Shown: piece after piece, positions 16,640-23,678 of the stretch
Layout of the letters: every line of letters starts with the position of its first letter
Numbering within the stretch: the stretch's first letter is position 1
Assembly (NCBI GenBank): GCA_004799545.1
Contig: SSMU01000021.1
Span: 95,490-159,489 of the forward strand
Source: Phenylobacterium sp.
GTDB lineage: Bacteria; Pseudomonadota; Alphaproteobacteria; Caulobacterales; Caulobacteraceae
Direction of reading: 5' to 3'
DNA length: 64,000 nucleotides
The notes under the pieces: generated by a model
Seen by the model: only the letters and a program-made list of their open reading frames with translations
Database searches by the model: none
Told to the model about the DNA's origin: nothing
Made by a program: the position numbers and the translations under genes

Positions 16640-17755
16640 ATGGAGAACAGAATGGCTTACGAAGGTTTGGCAAGGAGGTCGCTGCTCGCGGCCACATCCG
16701 TGTCGCTGGTGCTCGCCCTGGGCGCCTGTTCGCACGGGACGAGCTTCTCAGGCGGCCTCGGCGGCGGCGCGGCTTCGGCCCCGCCCAATCCCGATAGCGG
16801 CTCGGCCGGCACGACCGCCAGCGCCGGCGGCGGCACGACCGATACGGGAGCCGGCGCTGGTGGCGGGGCGAGCGGCGGCGGTAGCGGCGCCAGCGGCGGT
16901 GCGACCGGCGGCACAGGCGCCACCGGCGGCGTGGCCGGCACGGGCGCTGGCGGGACCGGCGGCGTCGCCGGGACCGGGGTCGCCGGGACGGGCGCAGGTT
17001 CGACCGACGGCGGCGTCACCGGCGGCGTGGCGGATGGCGTCACGGGCGGGACCGGCGTCACCGGCGGGACCAGCGGGACCGGGACCGGCGGCCAGATCGC
17101 CAGCAACGGCGCCCTGGGCCGCACAAGCAACACCGTCGGCGACGCTGCCGGCGGCGCGCTGGTGACCACCGGCAATGCGACGCTCACCGGGACCGGCCAG
17201 GCCCTGCAGAACGGCGGCCTCGGCGGCACGCCGGTAGCAGGCGGCACGATCAACGGTCTCATCCAGACCGGCGACGCGGCCACCGATCCGAACGCCAAGG
17301 TCGTGGTCATGAACCAACCGACCGTGGGCTCCAGCGCCCCCGGCTCGAGCCAGACGGTGGGCGTGAGCGCCCTCTCCAACAGCCAGACGCCCGGCACGGC
17401 CGGCACCGTCGGCGTGCTCAGCACCGGTTCGCCGGTGACCACCAACGGCCAGCTCGTCAACGGCGTGGTGAACAACAGCACGACGATCGGCGGCCCGGGC
17501 TCAGCTCTCGTCGGCGGCAGCGTGGCCTCGACGACCCAGCCGCAAGGCACCCTGGCGACGGTGGGCGTGCAGCCCAGCGGCGTAGGCGTGCCGACCACCA
17601 CCACCGCACTCCCCGGGATCAGCACCGGCGGGGTTGGTGGTGTTCTGCCGCCGGTCGGTACGGCGGCTCCCCTGGGCGGCATAGCGTCGCCGACTGTGAC
17701 AACCGGCACGGCCGCCGCCAACGGCGTCGTGAACGGCCCCACCGTCGGGCACTAG
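16640..17755 (+). CDS. Gly/Thr-rich low-complexity lipoprotein, candidate TPS-exported surface protein
   Basis: A 371-residue predicted lipoprotein. A twin-Arg-containing signal (LARRSLLAATSVSLVLALGAC) ends in lipobox LGAC, with the acylated cysteine near residue 30. Residues about 45-150 are almost wholly Gly, Ala, Thr, Ser and Val, with irregular VAGTGAG/GVTGG repeats. The C-terminal half is richer in Asn, Val, Thr and Gly with recurring NG/NN turns (TTNGQLVNGVVNNSTTIGG), resembling beta-helical adhesins. There is no classical N-terminal TPS domain. The ATG at 16640 follows GAGGGGACGG. It precedes an FhaC-type pore gene, so surface display through it is suspected. No enzymatic motif; function unknown. 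Confidence 0.72.
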   Translation: MENRMAYEGLARRSLLAATSVSLVLALGACSHGTSFSGGLGGGAASAPPNPDSGSAGTTASAGGGTTDTGAGAGGGASGGGSGASGGATGGTGATGGVAGTGAGGTGGVAGTGVAGTGAGSTDGGVTGGVADGVTGGTGVTGGTSGTGTGGQIASNGALGRTSNTVGDAAGGALVTTGNATLTGTGQALQNGGLGGTPVAGGTINGLIQTGDAATDPNAKVVVMNQPTVGSSAPGSSQTVGVSALSNSQTPGTAGTVGVLSTGSPVTTNGQLVNGVVNNSTTIGGPGSALVGGSVASTTQPQGTLATVGVQPSGVGVPTTTTALPGISTGGVGGVLPPVGTAAPLGGIASPTVTTGTAAANGVVNGPTVGH

Positions 17756-17765
17756 CCAGCGGAGC

Positions 17766-17794
17766 GGGGGGGTCGGAGCGACCACCGACCCCCC
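17766..17794 (+). terminator. Strong intercistronic hairpin between lipoprotein and TpsB genes
   Basis: GGGGGGTCGG (17767-17776) pairs perfectly with CCGACCCCCC (17785-17794) across an 8-nt loop. It lies just after the lipoprotein stop (17755) and before the tpsB start (17819). No U-tract follows, so it may act as an mRNA-stabilising or partial-termination hairpin that lowers pore synthesis relative to the upstream product. Confidence 0.6.
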
Positions 17795-17818
17795 ACACCG
17801 CCTTCCCTCGGAGCGCGC

Positions 17819-19444
17819 ATGACCTTCAAACACTGCTTGCTGGCCTGCGCCTTCGCCGCAGCTCCCGCTCTAGCCCTCGCCCAGCCGGGCAGCGGCATCA
17901 TCGATCAGAACCGTCCCGACCGGGCGCCCCCGCGGGCGCCCCGGACCGGCGAGACCGTGAGGCGGCCCTCAGGGGCCGCGCAGATCGCCGCGCCGGACGC
18001 CGGCGGCGCCGCCGTCGCGCTGCGTGGGGTGGACATCCAGGGCTCGAGCCTGCCGCACGCGAAGCTGGCGACGGCCATGCATCCGTTCCTCGGCCGGCGG
18101 CTGGACAAGCCGACCATCCAGGCGGCGGCCGACGCGCTCTCGGCGCTCTACGGCCAGAGCAAGGTGGCGCTCTACACCATCCAGGCGCCGCAACAGGATC
18201 TGACCAGCGGCCGGCTGCGGCTGCAGGTGACCGAGGGCCACATCGCCCAGGTCGCGATCCGCGGCAAGGTCAAGGGACGCCAGACCGCCCTGGTGAAGGC
18301 CTACGCCGTGAAACTCACCGATGAGCAGCCGCTGAGCCGCCCGACCCTGGAACGCGAGCTGTCGCTGATCAACGACATCCCCGGCATGAAGACGACGCCG
18401 CAGTTGCTGCAAGGCCGCTCGCCCGGCGACGTGGTGCTGGACCTCGACCTCGCGCCCAAGCGGACCGACTTCTCCCTCGGCCTGATCAACAGCGGCACGC
18501 CGCAGCTGGGCCGCTACCAGGTGCAGGCGGACTTCGACGTCTATTCCATCCTGCGGGCCGGCGACGCCACCCGGTTCACGATCCTGGTCCCGACCGACAT
18601 CGAGCGGTTCCAGTACTATGGCGTGACCCACAGCCAGGCGCTGGGCGACAACGGCCTCAGGGCCCAGGTCTCGGTGGGCTACCTGCGCACCCAGCCGACC
18701 GGCGGGGCGGTCGGCGACGCCACCATAGCCGCCTTCCAGCTCTCCTATCCGCTGATCCGCAGCTACCAGGAGAACCTCTACCTCACCGCCGACGTCGACG
18801 GGATCGACAGCTCCAACGCCGTGCTCGGGCAGGTGCCCAGCAGCGAGCAGACCCGCGCCGCACGCCTGGCCGCCGCCTGGACCGTGCAGCGTCCGACCCA
18901 CGGCTGGGTGGTCAGCGGGACCGGCACCTATGGCGAGACCAAGCTCGGCGGCTCGACGCCGGTCGGCGCGGCCGACGACACCTACGACAAGTTCAACCTA
19001 AGGCTCGGCTACGACCAGGGGTTCGGGCCGCATTGGATCGTGCGCGCCAAGGCGATCGCCCAGCTGTCCAGCAACCGGCTGCCCGCCTCGGAGCTGTTCT
19101 CCCTGGGCGGCGACGACTTCGGCCGCGCCTTCACTCAATCCACCCTGCTGGGCGATGAGGGCGAGGCGGCCTCGCTCGAACTGGCCATGCGGCCCGGCTG
19201 GGCGCCCAAGCCCCTGGCCGGCAGCGAGCTCTACGTCTTCACCGACGCGGGCCGCATCAGCATAGCGCCGCGGTTCGGCCTGCCGCGCCAGCACGCCGAC
19301 CTGGGCTCCGCCGGCCTCGGGGTGCGCGCCGTCTGGAAGCAGAAGACCGTCGTCGGCCTGGAAGGCGCCTACGCCACCGATGCGCCAGGCCCCCGGCAGA
19401 ACGGCGGCTGGCGGCTGGGCTTCACCTTCCGGACCGTCCAGTGA
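17819..19444 (+). CDS. ShlB/FhaC/HecB-type two-partner secretion outer-membrane pore (TpsB)
   Basis: A 541-residue TpsB transporter of the Omp85 superfamily. A signal peptide (CLLACAFAAAPALALAQ) and Pro/Arg linker lead to two POTRA-like regions: VALRGVDIQGSSLPHAKLATAMHPFLGRRLDKPTIQAAADALSALYGQ (about 63-115), then VTEGHIAQVAIRGKVKG to VVLDLDLAPK. A beta-barrel of roughly 16 strands fills about 220-541 and ends in an aromatic-containing strand (GWRLGFTFRTVQ). Family members export a partner exoprotein from the periplasm to the cell surface. The adjacent upstream lipoprotein is the only candidate partner in view; no classical TpsA is present. A 75-residue membrane protein gene follows after 38 nt. 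Confidence 0.9.
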   Translation: MTFKHCLLACAFAAAPALALAQPGSGIIDQNRPDRAPPRAPRTGETVRRPSGAAQIAAPDAGGAAVALRGVDIQGSSLPHAKLATAMHPFLGRRLDKPTIQAAADALSALYGQSKVALYTIQAPQQDLTSGRLRLQVTEGHIAQVAIRGKVKGRQTALVKAYAVKLTDEQPLSRPTLERELSLINDIPGMKTTPQLLQGRSPGDVVLDLDLAPKRTDFSLGLINSGTPQLGRYQVQADFDVYSILRAGDATRFTILVPTDIERFQYYGVTHSQALGDNGLRAQVSVGYLRTQPTGGAVGDATIAAFQLSYPLIRSYQENLYLTADVDGIDSSNAVLGQVPSSEQTRAARLAAAWTVQRPTHGWVVSGTGTYGETKLGGSTPVGAADDTYDKFNLRLGYDQGFGPHWIVRAKAIAQLSSNRLPASELFSLGGDDFGRAFTQSTLLGDEGEAASLELAMRPGWAPKPLAGSELYVFTDAGRISIAPRFGLPRQHADLGSAGLGVRAVWKQKTVVGLEGAYATDAPGPRQNGGWRLGFTFRTVQ

Positions 19445-19482
19445 CCCACCCCGTCAGAGGCGCCTTGTGAGGAGCGCGTGAG

Positions 19483-19710
19483 ATGACGCAAATCAGCGAA
19501 ACCCCGTTCCGCCCGACCAGCGACGTGCTTTCGTCCGGCGGTCGGTCGCGGCGCCCGCCTCTGGTCGCCCGCTACGCCGATGTCGAGACGAGCGGCGATC
19601 CTGCGGTCCCCGGCAAGTGGTCGCGCAGCGCAAGGCTCGCCTTCATCATCGGCGCCGCGACGGCGTTCTGGAGCCTGATCGGCGTCGCCGTCATCGCCTT
19701 CCTCCGCTAG
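19483..19710 (+). CDS. Small single-span membrane protein
   Basis: A 75-residue protein with a polar N-terminus (RPTSDVLSSGGRSRRPPLVARYADVETSG) and one C-terminal transmembrane segment (ARLAFIIGAATAFWSLIGVAVIAFLR, about residues 49-75). An AGGAGCG ribosome site precedes the ATG. The N-terminus is positively charged, so a cytoplasmic N-terminus is likely. It follows the TpsB gene after 38 nt and its stop overlaps the convergent ABC-F gene by 4 nt. No family recognised; co-occurrence with TpsB would suggest an accessory role. Confidence 0.7.
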   Translation: MTQISETPFRPTSDVLSSGGRSRRPPLVARYADVETSGDPAVPGKWSRSARLAFIIGAATAFWSLIGVAVIAFLR

Positions 19711-21293
19711 GGCCCCAGGCTGATCTCCCGCTCGATCCCGATCGCGGCCTGGAAGTCGCGGTCGTGGCTGACCACCAGCAGGGCGCCGTCATAGCCCCGC
19801 AAGGCGGCCTCGACGGCGCCGATCGAGTCCAGGTCCAGGTGGTTGGTGGGCTCGTCGAGGATCAGCAGCTTCGGCGGGACGGCGCCGGTCAGCACGCAGG
19901 CCAGCGCCCCGCGCAGCCGCTCGCCGCCGCTCAGTTCCGCGACCCGCTTCTCCGCGTCGCGATTGCGGAACAGGAAGCGGGCCAGGGCGGCGTGGGCGTC
20001 GTTGGTCGTGGCCTCCGGGTTCAGCCGCCGGTGGGCTTCGAGCAGAGTCTCGTCGGGCCGCAGCAGGGCGGTCTGCTGGTCGAGCAGGGCCGCAGGCGCC
20101 GCCAGCCGCACGCGCCCGGCCGTCGGCGCGAGCTCGCCCATCGCCAAACGGATCAGCGTGGTCTTGCCGGTCCCGTTGTGGCCCGAGACCGCCAGCCGCT
20201 CAGGACCTGTGATGCGGAACGACAGGCTCCAGAGCAGCGGCGCGCGCCCGGGATAGGCGAAGCCCGCCGCCTCGAACGCCAGCACCGTCTTGCCCGCCGC
20301 GAGACCCGAGGGCGGCAGGTCGAAGGCCAGACGGCGCCGGCGCTCCACCCGGGCCTCGGCCTCGGCGAGGTCGCTCGCCGCCCCGGCCTTCAGGCGATCG
20401 GCCAGCCGGCCCTCCCGCGCGCCGGAGGCCTCGGCCCGCTCCGCCTTGGCGTCCATCAGCATCTTCGGCGCATCGCCCTTCAGCCGGCTGTGGCGGCCGG
20501 CCGCGTCGCGCCGCGCCTTGCGCTCGGCCGCCGCCTGGGTCTCGCGGGCGACCCGGGAGACCGTGCGCTGGGCGTCGGCCAGGGCGTGCGCGGCGGCCGC
20601 ATCCTCCGCCGCCTTGCGCTCGGCGAACAGGTCGTAGCCACCGCCGTAGATCCGCGCGCCGAGGCTGGAGAGCTCGACGATGCGATCCATGCGCCGCAGC
20701 AACTCGCGATCATGGCTGACCACCACCGCCCCGCCCCGCCAACCGCCCAGCACCTCGGCCACCAGGACGCGGCCCTCGGCGTCGAGGTTGTTGGTCGGCT
20801 CGTCGAGCAACAGCAGGTCCGGCGCCTGGGCGATCAGCCCGGCGAGCGCCGCTCGCGTCAGCTCGCCGCCGCTGAGCGATATGGCCGGGCGCTGGGGAGC
20901 GAGGCCGGAAAGCCCGACCTCGCCGAGGACGGCCTCCAGCCGCGGCTCCAGCTCCCAGTCGGCGTGCGCGAAATCCTCGTCGGTCCCGCGCCCCTCGGCG
21001 ATGCGCGCAAGGCGGGCCAGCGGCTCAGCGAGGCCGATCACCTCGGCGACGCTGGCGTCCGGCGGCGGCTCGATGATCTGGCGCAACAGGCCGATGCGGC
21101 CGCGCAGGGTCACCGCGCCCTCGGCGGGCGCGGCCTCGCCGGCCAGCAGGCGGATCAGGCTCGTCTTGCCAACGCCATTGCGGCCCACGAGGCCGGTGCG
21201 TTCGGCCCCGAAGGCGAGGGTCAGGTTTTCGAAGAGGGTGCGGCCGTCAGGGGTTTTGAAGCTGACGGAGTCGAGGGTGGCGAAGGCGGGCAT
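19707..21293 (-). CDS. ABC-F family ATPase
   Basis: A 528-residue protein with two ABC ATPase domains and no transmembrane region. The first Walker A is GLVGRNGVGKTSLIRLL with signature SLSGGELTRAAL and LLLLDEPTNNLD; the second is VSGHNGTGKTTLIRLAMG with LSGGERLRGALA and LLILDEPTNHLD. The two are joined by a long charged Ala/Arg/Lys linker (about 220-320), the P-site tRNA interaction motif of ABC-F proteins. These bind the ribosomal E site and act in translation or antibiotic protection. The specific subtype cannot be told from sequence alone. It is convergent with the small membrane protein gene. Confidence 0.93.
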   Translation of the reverse strand: MPAFATLDSVSFKTPDGRTLFENLTLAFGAERTGLVGRNGVGKTSLIRLLAGEAAPAEGAVTLRGRIGLLRQIIEPPPDASVAEVIGLAEPLARLARIAEGRGTDEDFAHADWELEPRLEAVLGEVGLSGLAPQRPAISLSGGELTRAALAGLIAQAPDLLLLDEPTNNLDAEGRVLVAEVLGGWRGGAVVVSHDRELLRRMDRIVELSSLGARIYGGGYDLFAERKAAEDAAAAHALADAQRTVSRVARETQAAAERKARRDAAGRHSRLKGDAPKMLMDAKAERAEASGAREGRLADRLKAGAASDLAEAEARVERRRRLAFDLPPSGLAAGKTVLAFEAAGFAYPGRAPLLWSLSFRITGPERLAVSGHNGTGKTTLIRLAMGELAPTAGRVRLAAPAALLDQQTALLRPDETLLEAHRRLNPEATTNDAHAALARFLFRNRDAEKRVAELSGGERLRGALACVLTGAVPPKLLILDEPTNHLDLDSIGAVEAALRGYDGALLVVSHDRDFQAAIGIEREISLGP

Positions 21294-21513
21294 GGGCGGT
21301 CACGGCGAAGTGGGCGTTCGGGACGAGGCGGGTGTCCGTCGCGGGTTCCATGACCGGCTCCTTCAAGAATGGCCCGTTTCTAGCGCGCCCCGCGCCGCGG
21401 CGGCAAGCGGACCGCCGCTTGGTGAGCCTAGGTCACAAGGCTGTAGAGGAGATGTCGTTTGTTTTCAGAGGCCTGGTCAGGCGATCTTCAGGACGCTCAC
21501 ACCGAGGAACGTC

Positions 21514-21705
21514 ATGAACCCCCGTCCCCTGCCCGCGATCCCGCTGTTCGGCGATGACGCGCCCGCCCTGCGCAATCCGGTGAGCCATGTCGCCGCCTTT
21601 GCCTGGTGGGCGCTGAAGGTCCACGTCGCCGAGGCCAACGGCCTGCCGCGGGAGTCCGCCGGGCCAGACCCGAACGTCGCCGCGAGCCGCCGACGCGGTT
21701 CGTGA
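21514..21705 (+). CDS. Small hypothetical protein (63 aa)
   Basis: A 63-residue open frame starting MNPRPLPAIPLFGDDAPALRNPVSHVAAFAWWALKVHVAEANGLPRES. GAGGAACGTC gives a plausible ribosome site. The N-terminal Pro-rich part and a central aromatic stretch look protein-like, but no family is recognised. It is preceded by GGAGATGTCGTTTG (21448-21461), whose core GAGATGTCGTTTG recurs just after the gene (21729-21741). Being short and unconserved by eye, it could be spurious. Confidence 0.5.
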   Translation: MNPRPLPAIPLFGDDAPALRNPVSHVAAFAWWALKVHVAEANGLPRESAGPDPNVAASRRRGS

Positions 21706-21728
21706 TTTCAACTCACAGATGGATGCCC

Positions 21729-21852
21729 GAGATGTCGTTTGCTCCGTGAGCCGGAGGCTCCGATGCTGCGCCGCAACGTGAGCAGAGGGCACAATAGAGC
21801 CTGATGTCACGAAGCCGCGTATAAGGCCGTCCTTGCTTGTGAGCTGACATCA
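21729..21852. promoter_or_regulatory. Repeated GATGTC motifs and inverted repeat before the LysR gene
   Basis: TGATGTCA (21802-21809) and its exact inverse TGACATCA (21845-21852) frame the region immediately before the LysR start at 21854. A third GATGTC lies in GAGATGTCGTTTG (21729-21741), which is an exact 13-nt repeat of 21449-21461. LysR regulators commonly bind near their own start, so autoregulation is plausible. Confidence 0.4.
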
Positions 21853-21853
21853 C

Positions 21854-22765
21854 ATGCCGAAACGCCGACACCTGCCGCTGACCGCCCTTCGCGCCTTCGA
21901 GGCCTTCGCCCGCCACGGGCGGATGAGCCTGGCCGCCGACGAGCTCTGTGTCACCCACGGGGCGGTGAGCCGCCAGGTGCGCGGCCTGGAGCGCCTATGC
22001 GGCGCGCGGCTGACCCAGGGCCCTCGCAACAACCTGAAGCTCACCGACTCCGGCGAGCGGCTGGCGCGCTCGCTGGGCGCCACCTTCGACGAGATCGAGC
22101 GCAGTTTCGTCGAGGTCCGCGCCTCGGCCGACCGCGAACTGCACGTCTCCTGCGTCGGCACGTTGGCCATGAAGTGGCTGATCCCGCGCCTCTCCAGCTT
22201 CCACGCGCGCCGGCCCGAGCTCAGCGTACGGGTGACCGAGGCCTATAGCCCGGTGGACTTCACCCGCGAGCCGTTCGACGCCGCGATCCGGCTCTCCGAC
22301 GTGGCCACCGTCGAGGGCGCGACGGTGACCTCCTTCCTCGACAACTTCCACGGGCCGGTGCTGGCCCCCGGCCTGATCCCAGCCGGCGCGCATTTCCCGA
22401 GCCTGGGCGCCCTGCCCCGGCTGCACACCCGGCCGCACCCGCAGGCCTGGGCGGAATGGGCGGGCCAGGCCGGCATGATCCTGCCAGAGACCGCCGAGCA
22501 CCGCGAATACGAGCACCTCTTCTACATGCTGGAGGCCGCCGCCGCGGGCCTCGGGGTGGGCCTGACGCCGTGGATCTATGTGGCGGCCGACATCGCCGCG
22601 GGCCGGCTGGCCGCGCCGTTCGGCTTCGTCCGCACGCCCGCCCGCTTCCAGCTGATCCTGCCCGAACAGACGCCCAAGCGCGGCCTCGCCCATTTCCGCG
22701 ACTGGCTGCTGGAGGAATCCGCCACCGCGCCACCGCCGCCGGAGATGGCGCTGGTGGGGGCCTAG
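21854..22765 (+). CDS. LysR-family transcriptional regulator (GcvA-like)
   Basis: A 303-residue LysR regulator. The N-terminal winged helix-turn-helix (residues 1-65; LPLTALRAFEAFARHGRMSLAADELCVTHGAVSRQVRGLERLCGARL) is of the GcvA/AmpR type, as shown by the LTALRAFEAFARHGR and CVTHGAVSRQV pattern. The effector-binding domain spans about 90-290 (LHVSCVGTLAMKWLIPRLSSFHARRPELSVRVTEA). It is not divergent from an obvious metabolic target; the upstream neighbour is a 63-residue frame on the same strand and the downstream gene is convergent. Target unknown. Confidence 0.93.
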   Translation: MPKRRHLPLTALRAFEAFARHGRMSLAADELCVTHGAVSRQVRGLERLCGARLTQGPRNNLKLTDSGERLARSLGATFDEIERSFVEVRASADRELHVSCVGTLAMKWLIPRLSSFHARRPELSVRVTEAYSPVDFTREPFDAAIRLSDVATVEGATVTSFLDNFHGPVLAPGLIPAGAHFPSLGALPRLHTRPHPQAWAEWAGQAGMILPETAEHREYEHLFYMLEAAAAGLGVGLTPWIYVAADIAAGRLAAPFGFVRTPARFQLILPEQTPKRGLAHFRDWLLEESATAPPPPEMALVGA

Positions 22766-22781
22766 GGACGGCGGAGCGCGT

Positions 22782-23525
22782 CTAGCCAGCCACCAGCCGC
22801 TTCAACGCGGCCTGCATCGTCCGTACGGCCGACACCCCCTGCGGGCGTCGCCGCAGCGCGCGCGGCAAGGGGGCGTCCTTCTCGGGGCGCGGCAGGGCGA
22901 GGTGCTTGCTGATTTCGGCGAGCAGCCAGAGCACGTCGGCCGCCGCCTCGCTGTTCACATCCCATTCCGTGACGCCGCAGTTGCTGGCGAAGGCATGCTG
23001 GTAGGCGATGCGGCTGCGCAGCACGGACTTCGCCACCGGCAGCTTGCCGAATCTCAGGCGTTGGATGGCGTCGATGACGACCGGGTTCTCCTCGCCATTG
23101 CGCTTGGGCGGGCACTGGTTGAGCACCACCAGCCCCGGCGTCGTGGTGCGCTGCACGAGCGCGATCGTCTCCCGAACGGCCGCGAGATCCAGGAACGTCG
23201 GGCGCGTCACCGCCAGCACGAGGTCCGAGTGGGTCATGCAGTGGATGATTTCGGATTCCGGGTGGGTGGGCGTGTCGATGACCAGCAGGTCGCACCCGTT
23301 GCGCCGGCAGCCCTCCTGCAGGACCCAAAGCTTGCCGGCGTTGGTCTCGATCAGCATGGAGGGGGCTTCCGCCCGCGACCGGAGAATCTCTGTCGAGGAG
23401 CGCAGCGGATCCATGTCGGCCAGCACGACTTTGAGACCGGCCTGCCTGGCGGCCATCGCCAGGCTCACGGACACCGTCGTCTTGCCCGCCCCACCTTTGC
23501 GGGAATTCACAGTAATCGTCTTCAC
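22782..23525 (-). CDS. Orphan ParA/MinD-type ATPase
   Basis: A 247-residue deviant-Walker ATPase. The Walker A' motif is NSRKGGAGKTTVSVSLAMAA with both signature lysines, Walker A'' VVLADMDPLRSS and Walker B CDLLVIDTPTHPES. Such proteins dimerise on ATP binding and position DNA or protein cargo. No parB, parS or min partner adjoins. The GTG at 23525 is preferred because GAGGATC precedes it by seven bases and the protein then begins at the first beta-strand; an ATG at 23555 lacks a ribosome site. The C-terminal basic tail (PRALRRRPQGVSAVRTMQAALKRL) could contact DNA or membrane. Cargo unknown. Confidence 0.88.
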   Translation of the reverse strand: MKTITVNSRKGGAGKTTVSVSLAMAARQAGLKVVLADMDPLRSSTEILRSRAEAPSMLIETNAGKLWVLQEGCRRNGCDLLVIDTPTHPESEIIHCMTHSDLVLAVTRPTFLDLAAVRETIALVQRTTTPGLVVLNQCPPKRNGEENPVVIDAIQRLRFGKLPVAKSVLRSRIAYQHAFASNCGVTEWDVNSEAAADVLWLLAEISKHLALPRPEKDAPLPRALRRRPQGVSAVRTMQAALKRLVAG

Positions 23526-23678
23526 AAGCGATCCTCGTGCCTTACCGCTAGGCATAGCCGAATCATGGTTTCCGACCTCTTAGCGCCGGCGGCGGTTTCG
23601 GCTCCCGCGAGCCGCTCTTGAGCCCGGCCCCGCTTCCGGCTCTAACAGGCCGGGGTCCGCCCGCGGGCGGACAAGGGC

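Noticed and set aside
16860..17060. CRISPR-like or tandem-repeat array in the Gly-rich gene
   Set aside because: Repeats are irregular GGC/ACC-rich codons of a low-complexity protein without constant spacing or unique spacers.
16657..17742. A 361-codon Pro/Val/Thr-rich minus-strand frame opposite the Gly-rich lipoprotein gene
   Set aside because: Its Pro runs are the complement of Gly codons. The plus-strand frame has a lipoprotein signal, ribosome site and operon context.
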